A stretch of 13,484 nucleotides of DNA. It comes from Betaproteobacteria bacterium. GTDB taxonomy: Bacteria > Pseudomonadota > Gammaproteobacteria > Burkholderiales > Thiobacillaceae. The stretch lies in the NCBI GenBank assembly GCA_020049245.1, contig JAIFLB010000037.1, positions 1-13,484 on the forward strand, written 5' to 3'. Shown here one piece after another: positions 7,233-13,484 of the stretch (within the stretch, counting starts at the first letter, position 1; every line of letters begins with the position of its first letter). Under the pieces are notes generated by a model that saw only the letters and a program-made list of their open reading frames with translations, made no database searches and was not told where the DNA came from. The translations under genes and the position numbers were made by a program.

Positions 7233-8568
7233 AAGAGTCGTTGCGACGATCAATGACGCGCTTGGCCTTGCCTTCGCTGCGCGGGATGGCATGCGGTCCG
7301 ACCAGCCTGAGGCCAACCCGGATGCCGAGAATATGCTCGATCGCGTGCGCCAGACGGCTGCGCACTTCCTCCAGCGCGCGCACCTTGTCGCTGAACACTT
7401 CCGGGGTGACTTCCACTTCCACCGACATCTGGTCGAGGCCATGTTCGCGGGTCAGGATGATCTGGTAATGCGGCAACGTACCTTCGACATTGAGCAGGGC
7501 GGCTTCGACCTGCGACGGGTACACGTTGACGCCGCGAATGATGAACATGTCGTCGGAGCGGCGGCCGATGCGGCGGATGCGGCGGATGGTGCGGCCGCAG
7601 CCGCAGCGTTCGGGCAGGATGGCGGTGATGTCGCGGGTGCGATAGCGGATCATCGGCATGGCTTTCTTGCTCAGCGTGGTCAGCACCAGTTCGCCCTCTG
7701 TACCGTCGGGCAGCGGTTCGCCGGTCTCCGGGTCGATGATCTCGGGATAGAAATGGTCCTCGAACACATGCAGGCCGTCATGCTGGGCGCATTCGCTGGC
7801 GACACCGGGACCGATGATTTCAGACAGGCCGTAGATATCGAACGCCTGGATACCGGTATCCGCCTCGATACGGGCGCGCATCGCATCGCTCCATGGTTCG
7901 GCGCCGAATACGCCGACTCGCAGCGGCATGTCCTTCAGATCGACGCCCATTTCCAGCGCCTTCTCCGCCAGATGCATGAAATAGCTCGGCGTGGCGCAGA
8001 TCGCGGTGACGCCGAAATCGCGCAGCACCATGATCTGGCGGTCGGTGTTGCCGCCGGAGATCGGGATCACCGTGGCGCCCAGGGTCTCGGCACCGTAATG
8101 GGCGCCTAGACCGCCGGTGAACAGGCCGTAACCGAAGGCGTTCTGCACGATGTCGCCGCGATGCAGGCCGCAGGCGGCGAGGGTACGGGTCATCACCTCG
8201 GCCCAGACATCGACGTCCTCCCTCGTGTAGGCCACGACGATCGGCTTGCCGGTGGTGCCGGAAGAAGCGTGCAGGCGCACTACATCGGTCATCGGGCTGG
8301 CGAACAGGCCGAACGGATAGGTGTCGCGCAGGTCGGCCTTCACTGTGAACGGCAACCGGGCGATGTCGGCCAAAGACTGAATCGACTCCGGCGTCAGTCC
8401 GCGTTCTTCCAGGCGATGCCGGAACAGCGGCACGCGTTCGTAAGCCCGCGTCACCACCGCTTTCAGGCGGCGCAACTGGACCTCGCGCAATTGCTTTTCG
8501 GGCAGAAAGTCGGGGGCGCTGACGGGGTGAAAACCGCCGGCGGCATCGTTCCAGAGTTCTTTCAGCAT
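7231..8568 (-). CDS. paaK: Phenylacetate-CoA ligase paralogue 1 (AMP-forming)
   Basis: A 445-residue PaaK-family ligase converting phenylacetate, or a related arylacetate such as indoleacetate or 4-hydroxyphenylacetate, plus ATP and CoA to the CoA thioester. Motifs: SSGTTGKP (102-109), FGYGLFTGGLGAHYGAE, FGAEPWSDAM, YGLSEIIGPG (246-255), EDHFYPEI, YRTRD (309-313), CGCG (322-325), RRSDDMFIIRGVNVYPSQ and the catalytic Lys434 in SEGKAKRV. Compared with the other ligase it is closer by eye to classical PaaK (HASSGTTGKP, SEGKAKRV). Length is normal. The start at 8568 (MLKELWNDAAGG) is the first in frame but has no evident Shine-Dalgarno. It is separated from iorB by 74 bp, the widest gap in this operon, which holds an inverted repeat. 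Family secure; exact acid unknown. Confidence 0.94.
   Translation of the reverse strand: MLKELWNDAAGGFHPVSAPDFLPEKQLREVQLRRLKAVVTRAYERVPLFRHRLEERGLTPESIQSLADIARLPFTVKADLRDTYPFGLFASPMTDVVRLHASSGTTGKPIVVAYTREDVDVWAEVMTRTLAACGLHRGDIVQNAFGYGLFTGGLGAHYGAETLGATVIPISGGNTDRQIMVLRDFGVTAICATPSYFMHLAEKALEMGVDLKDMPLRVGVFGAEPWSDAMRARIEADTGIQAFDIYGLSEIIGPGVASECAQHDGLHVFEDHFYPEIIDPETGEPLPDGTEGELVLTTLSKKAMPMIRYRTRDITAILPERCGCGRTIRRIRRIGRRSDDMFIIRGVNVYPSQVEAALLNVEGTLPHYQIILTREHGLDQMSVEVEVTPEVFSDKVRALEEVRSRLAHAIEHILGIRVGLRLVGPHAIPRSEGKAKRVIDRRNDS
7562..7588. repeat. Tandem 9-bp repeat inside ligase 1
   Basis: On the plus strand CGGCGGATG occurs twice in tandem (7571-7579, 7580-7588) after an imperfect copy CGGCCGATG (7562-7570). 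It encodes the IRRIRRIG stretch just after the CGCG motif. Being a multiple of three, copy-number change would not shift the frame. Confidence 0.7.
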
Positions 8569-8581
8569 GATGGAATGTGAG

Positions 8582-8618
8582 GATCGAAGGTTATGGGAGA
8601 CCCGCTCGCGGGCCGATC
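8582..8618. promoter_or_regulatory. Inverted repeat between iorB and paaK
   Basis: The 74-bp spacer contains a nested inverted repeat: outer arms GATCG (8582-8586) and CGATC (8614-8618), and an inner CCCGC-TC-GCGGG (8601-8612) with a tiny loop. No T-tract follows. It may be an mRNA processing or stabilising hairpin that sets the expression ratio between iorAB and the downstream ligases, or mere coincidence in GC-rich DNA. Confidence 0.3.
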
Positions 8619-8642
8619 AGAGTTCGCTGCCAGTGTCCGGGT

Positions 8643-9146
8643 TCATGTTTGGCCTGGCGGGTTGAAGCGCTGGATTGCCGCCGCGCGCCCGATGGCGAAG
8701 GATTCGTCATTCAGCCGATGCAACTTGGCCGCCAGGCGGGCGTGGATGGCGTCCAGCCAGGCCGCTTCCGGAATGTCGAGCAGCGCCGAGAGCGCGCCCA
8801 GCATAGCCACGTTGAGGCTTTTCTTGTTCTTGACGGCGCCTTCCGGAATGATCTCGATGGCGATCAGTACGCCGTCCGGCTTGAGCACAGGCCGATTCAC
8901 GTCGACCTGCGTCGGCTCCAGCACAAGCAGAAAATCCGCCTCGCCGGCCGTTACCATCGGCGACAGCACGCGCGCGCCGTAGCGCACATCGCTGCTGACC
9001 GAACCGCCGCGCTGGCTCATGCCGTGCAGTTCGCTCTTCTTCACGTCGAAACCGGCGCGGAAGGCCGCGTCGGCGAGGATGTCGGAGGCGGTAAGGACGC
9101 CCTGGCCGCCGAGGCCGCCGAGCACGATGTTGGTGACTTTGTTCAT
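8643..9146 (-). CDS. iorB: Indolepyruvate oxidoreductase subunit beta (IorB)
   Basis: A 167-residue gamma-type domain subunit of the 2-oxoacid:acceptor oxidoreductase family. With IorA it oxidatively decarboxylates indolepyruvate, and often phenylpyruvate or hydroxyphenylpyruvate, to the arylacetyl-CoA. GLGGQGVLTAS (11-21) and ELHGMSQRGGSV (39-50) are the family signatures that help bind CoA and the alpha subunit. It contains no cysteine, so it carries no iron-sulfur cluster. It is slightly short for the family (typically about 190-200), the C-terminus stopping soon after AAAIQRF. The start at 9146 is chosen over an ATG at 9152 because GGAG lies 8 nt before it but only 2 nt before the other. 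The gene begins as iorA ends, so the two subunits are translationally coupled. Confidence 0.9.
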   Translation of the reverse strand: MNKVTNIVLGGLGGQGVLTASDILADAAFRAGFDVKKSELHGMSQRGGSVSSDVRYGARVLSPMVTAGEADFLLVLEPTQVDVNRPVLKPDGVLIAIEIIPEGAVKNKKSLNVAMLGALSALLDIPEAAWLDAIHARLAAKLHRLNDESFAIGRAAAIQRFNPPGQT

Positions 9147-9151
9147 CTGCA

Positions 9152-10783
9152 TCACTCCGCCGGCATCGCCGCGCAGGCGTGGCTCATCTTTTCCATTGCC
9201 GCCTTCTCGTAGAAACGAATTTTTGGCGCCGCCAGCACGCAAGGCTGGCGCACCACGACCAGCGAGGTTTCCGGCTTCGCCAGCAATTCCTTGAGCAGAT
9301 CCCCGAGCAGGTGGCCGTCGGTGAAACGGTTCAGGCTATGCACGTTCTTGATGCCCATCGCCCGACCAAGAGCCTCGAAGTCGATCTTGCCGGTGGGATC
9401 GTGGTTAAGGCTGCGGCCGGTGCTGGGGTTTTCCTGCTGGCCGGTCATCGCGGTGGTGCCGTTGTCGAGGATCACCACGACATGGCCGGTTTCCGGCGGG
9501 TTGTAAACCATCTCAGCCAGGCCGGTGATGCCGGAGTGAACGAAGGTGGAGTCGCCGATCACGCTGACCACTCGCCTCGCCTGTTCCGGCGGCAAGGTGT
9601 GGCGCATGCCGAGGCCGACGCCGATCGAAGCGCCCATGCAGACGCAGGTGTCCATCGCCGAGAACGGCGGCAGCACGCCCAGCGTGTAACAGCCGATATC
9701 GCCGGAGACGATGCAGTCCATGTCGCGCAGCACCTCGAACACATCGCGGTGCGAGCAGCCCTGGCACAACTCGGGCGGCTTGCCCTTGGGCGGTACCGCT
9801 TCCGGACTGGTATCGCCGGCCAGGATGCGGCGCAGGCGCGGCACGTTGAGTTCGCCGAAGCGGTACATCTCCGCCTTGCCTTCCGCCGTGATGCCGGCGG
9901 CGCGCAGCGAATCGAGCAGCATCGGGTCGCCCTCCTCGATCACCAGCAGGCGATCGACGCCGGCGGCGAACTGGCGGATGGTGTCGAGCGGCAACGGCCA
10001 GGTCATCCCGATCACCAGATGGCTGGCTTCCGGCGCGGCCTCTTGCGCATGCACGGCGGCGATGCCGCTGCTGACGATGCCGAGGCGTTGCCCCGCCTCA
10101 CCCACGCCGGGAATGAGCCGGTTGAGGCCGCTGGTCTCGTTCCAGGCCGCGATCTCGACCATTTTGACGCGCAACCGGCCATGCGCCGGTTTGGCATAGG
10201 CCGGAATCATCACGCGCGACGGCACGTTGCGGTTGAACACCGGCGCGGTCGGCGCGGCTACCTTGGCGTGCGCCTCGACCAGGGTCTTGGAATGGCAGAC
10301 CCGCGTGGTCAGGCGCAGGATCACCGGTATCTTCCAGCGCTCGGAGAGTTCGAACGCGACCAGCGTGAAATCGTAGGCTTCCTGCGAGTCGCACGGCTCC
10401 AGCATGGGGGCGACGGCGGCGCGGGCGTAATGGCGGTTGTCCTGTTCGTTCTGGCTGGAGGCCATGCCAGGATCGTCGGCGGAAACGATGACCAGGCCGC
10501 CGTCGACATCGGTATAGGTCGCGGTAAACAGCGGGTCGGCGGCGACATTGAGGCCGACATGCTTCATCGTGACCAGCGCGCGGCCGCCGGCAAAGGCGAC
10601 GCCGAGTCCGACTTCCAGTGCCACTTTTTCATTTGGCGACCACTGCGCGCGGCCGCCCAGGTGATCGAGGGTTTCCAGGATTTCGGTGGACGGCGTACCG
10701 GGGTAGCCGGTGCCGAGTGAAACACCGGCATGCAGCGCGGCGAGGGCGACGGCTTCGTCGCCGTTGAGGAGTTGGCGGGGCAT
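9152..10783 (-). CDS. iorA: Indolepyruvate oxidoreductase subunit alpha (IorA), lacking the C-terminal ferredoxin domain
   Basis: A 543-residue thiamine-diphosphate enzyme subunit that decarboxylates arylpyruvates and, with IorB, forms arylacetyl-CoA. Pyrimidine-binding domain: GTGYPGTPSTEI (24-35), NEKVALEV (51-58) and MKHVGLNVAADPL (73-85). Pyrophosphate-binding domain: CQGCSHRD (340-347), GDIGCYTLG (361-369), GDSTFVHSG (410-418) and DNGTTAMTG (440-448). The Cys340/Cys343/Cys365 pattern resembles ligands of the proximal cluster in related oxidoreductases. Canonical IorA is about 600-650 residues and ends in a domain with two Cys-rich 4Fe-4S motifs. Here the protein stops after VVVRQPCVLAAPKIRF plus a short tail with one cysteine and no CxxCxxC, and iorB follows at once, so the domain is absent rather than frameshifted. 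Electrons must leave through a separate ferredoxin or other carrier. It starts 8 bp after the porin stop, with no clear Shine-Dalgarno. Confidence 0.93.
   Translation of the reverse strand: MPRQLLNGDEAVALAALHAGVSLGTGYPGTPSTEILETLDHLGGRAQWSPNEKVALEVGLGVAFAGGRALVTMKHVGLNVAADPLFTATYTDVDGGLVIVSADDPGMASSQNEQDNRHYARAAVAPMLEPCDSQEAYDFTLVAFELSERWKIPVILRLTTRVCHSKTLVEAHAKVAAPTAPVFNRNVPSRVMIPAYAKPAHGRLRVKMVEIAAWNETSGLNRLIPGVGEAGQRLGIVSSGIAAVHAQEAAPEASHLVIGMTWPLPLDTIRQFAAGVDRLLVIEEGDPMLLDSLRAAGITAEGKAEMYRFGELNVPRLRRILAGDTSPEAVPPKGKPPELCQGCSHRDVFEVLRDMDCIVSGDIGCYTLGVLPPFSAMDTCVCMGASIGVGLGMRHTLPPEQARRVVSVIGDSTFVHSGITGLAEMVYNPPETGHVVVILDNGTTAMTGQQENPSTGRSLNHDPTGKIDFEALGRAMGIKNVHSLNRFTDGHLLGDLLKELLAKPETSLVVVRQPCVLAAPKIRFYEKAAMEKMSHACAAMPAE
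9155..9160 (-). promoter_or_regulatory. iorB ribosome binding site that decides its start
   Basis: GCGGAG at the end of iorA puts its GGAG 8 nt before the ATG at 9146 and only 2 nt before the ATG at 9152, which overlaps the iorA stop as TGATG. Good spacing favours 9146. Confidence 0.6.
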
Positions 10784-10791
10784 GCGTTAGC

Positions 10792-12053
10792 TCAGTAGGT
10801 CAGCAACAATTCGGCGCGCAAAAAATAGGCTTCATCGCCTTTCGGTGCGATGTAGTAATCGCCGGGAAAGAAGTATTCGGCCATCAGGTGGCCGGAAACA
10901 TGTTTGTCGAACTTCGCGCGCGCCCATGCGGCGACCAGGTGGCCGCGAAACTTGTCGCCACAGCTGAATCCGGCGCTGCCGCACTTGCTGTTCTCGTCGG
11001 CGAACACAGCGTGATAATCGAGGCTGATTTCGGTGGTCGGATGCACCTTCGCCGCCCAGCCCAGGTTGAGGCGATTCAGATTGGTGGTCTCGCCGGTGCG
11101 GGTTTCCGAACCATAAGTGTAGGGGCCGTACAACTCGCTCCACTGCGGCCAGCGCCCCCAGAGCGGATCGAACGCTTCATTCCTGGCGCTGGCGGGATCG
11201 TCGCCGCTGAGGAACTCGTAGCCGACATGCAGGCGCTGTTTCCAGTCGCCCATATCGCGGCCGTTCCTGCGCCCCCATTCGGCGGCGGTTTCGGCGCGCA
11301 CTTTCCAGTCGGCGTTGAGTTGGGTTTCGATACGGCCGCCGAGCGCGCTGACGTGGCCGTCGTCGGAAGGATCGGCGGCCAGCGGGATGATGAAGCCGTT
11401 GTTGGTGCGATTGCCATTGGCCAGGCTGCCAGTCACTGGCGAATTGGCCTTGTGGATGAAATCAGCCCCTTTTCATCCTGCTCGGTCTGGTCTTCCGTCT
11501 TGTTGTTGAGCGTCAGGTTGGTCTTTGCATCCTGATAGATCAGGATGGCTTCCACCTTGGTGGCAGGAGAATAAGTCCAAGTAGTTCGCAGCGCGTCCAG
11601 ATAGCTGGTGCGAGAACCGTCAATCGGCGTGCCGTCGGCGACCAGCCAGCCGTTGCCGAGGAAAATATCCTGACGCCCGAGTTTCACCGCTAGCGGCAAC
11701 CCGCCGGGTTTGTCCAGGGCCATGTTGAGGTTGTCGAACAGCAGCGCGCCGCTGTAAGACTTCTCGAACGCGGCGATCTCCGGCTTGGCATAGTGGCGGC
11801 CTTCCCAGGTCAGACGGGCATCGAATTTGACGCCTTCGGTCGGCGCGTACTGGCCCCAGCCGCGCGCGCGATAGCGCTGGAAATGCCGTTCCGCGCTGGC
11901 GTTGGTATTGTCCAGGGCATTGGCATTCTCGATCACCACCTCGCGCAGGCGCAGATCTGCGCCGCCGCTCCAAGTGGCGGGTTCGGCGGCCAGGACGGCG
12001 GAACATACCAGCGGCAGGACGCCCCAAACGAGCACTTGCAGTTCAGATTTCAT
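10792..12053 (-). pseudogene. Alginate-export-family outer-membrane porin, interrupted by a 1-base frameshift
   Basis: Two frames together encode one outer-membrane beta-barrel of about 420 residues. The first part starts at the ATG at 12053 with a Sec signal (MKSELQVLVWGVL..AVLA/AEP) and includes YLDALRTTWTYSPATKVEAI; it runs out of frame after DEKG near 11466 and would stop at 11447. The second, in the -1 frame, continues ADFIHKANSPVTGSLANGN and runs to 10792, ending in LLLTY, the aromatic C-terminus typical of barrels. The joined protein resembles alginate_exp porins (GRQDIFLGNGWLVADGTPID is characteristic), which in aromatic degraders often accompany uptake genes for aromatic acids. The start overlaps the accessory gene by 11 nt. 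A single missing G in an A4G4 run explains the break: sequencing error, true mutation or a programmed slip. The reading frame on both sides is otherwise intact, suggesting a recent change or none. Confidence 0.82.
11466..11473 (-). other. A4G4 run at the porin frameshift (possible -1 slippery site)
   Basis: The coding strand reads GAT GAA AAG GGG CTG. A -1 slip on A_AAG_GGG gives GAT GAA AAG GGG GCT GAT TTC, restoring the porin frame; so would adding one G to the run. This fits the X_XXY_YYZ pattern of slippery heptamers, but homopolymer sequencing errors and simple indels also occur at such runs. Confidence 0.6.
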
Positions 12054-12213
12054 CTTCCACTTTCTTTTCTTTGCGGGCCCAGGCCCGGTCTTCCGGGGTG
12101 ATTTCGTCGCCGCCGCGATTACGCCGTACCAGTCCGTAACCAACACTAAAAGCGGTCACCAGCAGGCACATGACATAGGCCAGCCAGATCATTGGGTCGT
12201 TGATACCCAGCAT
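12043..12213 (-). CDS. Symporter small accessory protein
   Basis: A 56-residue protein, MLGINDPMIWLAYVMCLLVT followed by AFSVGYGLVRRNRGG and an acidic/basic tail ending KKVEDEI. Residues 8-27 form one transmembrane helix, then positive residues (inside by the positive-inside rule) and a charged cytoplasmic tail. Tiny proteins that open with ML-G-[IL]-[DN]-DP-x-[IV]-W-LAY are known immediately downstream of sodium:solute symporters and are presumed to stabilise or modulate the carrier. GAGAGG lies 7 nt before the ATG, which is 4 nt after the symporter stop; the 3' end overlaps the porin start by 11 nt. Such packing indicates coupled translation. Below common gene-length cutoffs, it is easily missed by gene finders. 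Role inferred from family and position. Confidence 0.85.
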   Translation of the reverse strand: MLGINDPMIWLAYVMCLLVTAFSVGYGLVRRNRGGDEITPEDRAWARKEKKVEDEI

Positions 12214-12217
12214 GGGA

Positions 12218-13484
12218 TTACCTCTCGGGGAAGCAGCGCGCCAGATGAGCGCGGTCGGGCGCTTGGGTAAACGCGCTGACCACGATGGCGGTGAGGATGG
12301 ATAGCGGCAACGCGATCATGATCGGATCGACCGACGGCCAGTTGAGTACATCTTCCAGCAGGCTGCTCTTGCCATCGGTGAAATGCTGCACCAAGCCGAT
12401 GGCGCCGGCCTCCTTGGCCTTGATGAACAGCAGCCAGAACAGCGACGAGCCCAGGCCCACCGTCATCGACGCGAGCGCACCGGCGCGGGTGATGCGGCGA
12501 CTGAACAGACCGCCGATATAAGCCGGCATGAAAGTGGCTGCGCAGAGACCGAAGAAGATCGCGGTAAAGCGGGCGATGACGTACTCGTCTCGCACCGTGT
12601 AGGCCAGCGTCACCGAGACCAGCAGGCCAACGACGATGGCAGTCCGCACCACCAGCAGACTGGGCTGTCTATCTGCGCGGCGACCGAAAAACTGCGCGTA
12701 AAGGTCGTGGCCGGCAGCCGTACCCAGCGTGTGAAACTGGCTGGACATGGTGCTCATCGCCGCCGACAGCAGGGTCAGGAAAAACAGGATGCCGAACCAG
12801 CGCGGCAACGCCTGGGTGATGTAGTTCGGGATGATCAGGTCGGCCTGGCCCTTGGCATAGACCACTGCAATGGAGCGGCCGCTGACCCGCTCGAACGGCT
12901 GCGCCTGAATATCCAGAGCGGGCTGGCGGGCGCTGATGATCAGCGGAGCGAGGCTGGGTTTGCCGGTCTTGGCGTTGATTACCGCTTCCCAGCGCCCCGG
13001 CGTGGATTCCTTCATGATCTGAACCACGGCGCGATTCTGCTCGGAACTGATTTCCTTGACCACCTTGCCAGACAGCATCACGCCGTTCTCGGCAAACCAG
13101 ACGTTGGACAGGCTGCCGACGATGAACGGCGTTCCGGTCATCAGCAGGATGAATAAAGCGCCAGTGGGCACTGCGCGGTCCAGTTCGCGGCGGCTGCGCA
13201 CGGTCATAAAGCGGACAATCAATTGCGGCTGCGCCACGACACCAACGCCGACACCAAGAATGATCGCGCTGACCACCGTCCACCACAGTTCATTCGATTT
13301 TTCACCCCAGCCGAACTCGGGCATCGCCGTCCAGCCGCGGTGGCCGATCTCCTGCAACGGTTTCGGCACCATATTGGACATGTCGGTCAAGGTCTGGTGC
13401 GCCTGGGTGACGCCACCGAGGCTGTCGTAGGTAAACCAGAGCAGGAACAGCATGCCGAAGATCATGATCACGCCCTGCAAGGTG
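12218..13484 (-). CDS. Sodium:solute symporter family transporter (N-terminus cut by window edge)
   Basis: The last 421 or so residues of an SSS-family inner-membrane carrier that uses a Na+ gradient to import a solute; the frame runs off the right edge, and about 150-200 N-terminal residues are probably missing. About eight transmembrane segments are visible. The signature LLSAAMSTMSSQFHTLG followed by TAAGHDLY (about 237-261 of the fragment) is the Na+-site helix of the family. A hydrophilic segment of roughly 95 residues (about 128-222 of the fragment) separates two helices and is probably extracytoplasmic. Co-transcription with a porin, iorAB and phenylacetate-CoA ligases suggests that the cargo is an aromatic acid such as phenylacetate or an arylpyruvate, but the family also carries acetate, proline and sugars. 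A small accessory gene follows 4 nt after the stop. Confidence 0.9.
   Translation of the reverse strand, partial: TLQGVIMIFGMLFLLWFTYDSLGGVTQAHQTLTDMSNMVPKPLQEIGHRGWTAMPEFGWGEKSNELWWTVVSAIILGVGVGVVAQPQLIVRFMTVRSRRELDRAVPTGALFILLMTGTPFIVGSLSNVWFAENGVMLSGKVVKEISSEQNRAVVQIMKESTPGRWEAVINAKTGKPSLAPLIISARQPALDIQAQPFERVSGRSIAVVYAKGQADLIIPNYITQALPRWFGILFFLTLLSAAMSTMSSQFHTLGTAAGHDLYAQFFGRRADRQPSLLVVRTAIVVGLLVSVTLAYTVRDEYVIARFTAIFFGLCAATFMPAYIGGLFSRRITRAGALASMTVGLGSSLFWLLFIKAKEAGAIGLVQHFTDGKSSLLEDVLNWPSVDPIMIALPLSILTAIVVSAFTQAPDRAHLARCFPER

Noticed and set aside
6304..8109. A 601-codon open frame on the plus strand opposite the ligase and ACT genes
   Set aside because: It is a low-complexity His/Gln/Ala/Arg-rich translation antisense to three clear family genes, as expected from GC-rich codon use; it matches no family I recognise.
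9146..9242. IorB starting upstream at 9242 with a 32-residue extension
   Set aside because: The extension lies inside the iorA coding region, has no family resemblance, and the site at 9155-9160 is well placed for the 9146 ATG.
9179..10720. A 513-codon open frame on the plus strand opposite iorA
   Set aside because: Antisense shadow of a gene with unmistakable TPP-enzyme motifs; composition is atypical for a real protein.
10792..11436. Second half of the porin as an independent gene starting at a GTG
   Set aside because: It lacks a signal peptide and ribosome binding site, begins mid-barrel, and joins seamlessly to the first half after a one-base shift.

Overview
The window is GC-rich, densely packed proteobacterial DNA, most likely from a betaproteobacterium that degrades aromatic compounds (Rhodocyclales or Sterolibacteriaceae type). 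That placement is inferred from gene content and style and is only moderately secure, because no rRNA or other marker gene is present. No tRNA, rRNA, CRISPR array, insertion sequence or phage gene was seen.

Layout. (1) Positions 1-3377, minus strand: a two-gene unit encoding a secreted DUF1800 protein with Ig-like N-terminal domains, followed 13 bp later by a Tat-exported DUF1501 protein whose C-terminus runs off the left edge. (2) Positions 3378-3808: a 431-bp divergent spacer. (3) Positions 3809-4879, plus strand: rsgA, a circularly permuted ribosome-assembly GTPase. (4) Positions 4880-5007: a short convergent spacer. (5) Positions 5008-13484, minus strand: one tightly spaced aromatic-acid operon. 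In transcription order it encodes a sodium:solute symporter (N-terminus off the right edge), a 56-residue one-helix symporter accessory protein, an alginate-export-family outer-membrane porin broken by a one-base frameshift, IorA and IorB (indolepyruvate/arylpyruvate:ferredoxin oxidoreductase), a phenylacetate-CoA ligase, a tandem ACT-domain protein, a second phenylacetate-CoA ligase, and a PaaI-type hotdog thioesterase.

How the operon probably works (inference from families). The porin and Na+ symporter would bring in an aromatic acid. IorAB would oxidatively decarboxylate arylpyruvates, made by transamination of Phe, Tyr or Trp, to arylacetyl-CoA. The two AMP-forming ligases would activate free arylacetates to the same CoA esters. 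The ACT protein may sense an aromatic amino acid, and the thioesterase would rescue CoA from dead-end thioesters. No ring-attacking enzymes lie in the window, so the fate of the CoA ester is not visible.

Most notable points: IorA ends cleanly without the C-terminal two-cluster ferredoxin domain usual for the family; two different PaaK paralogues sandwich the ACT gene; the porin frameshift sits on an A4G4 run that matches a -1 slippery heptamer; and the tiny symporter accessory gene overlaps the porin start.
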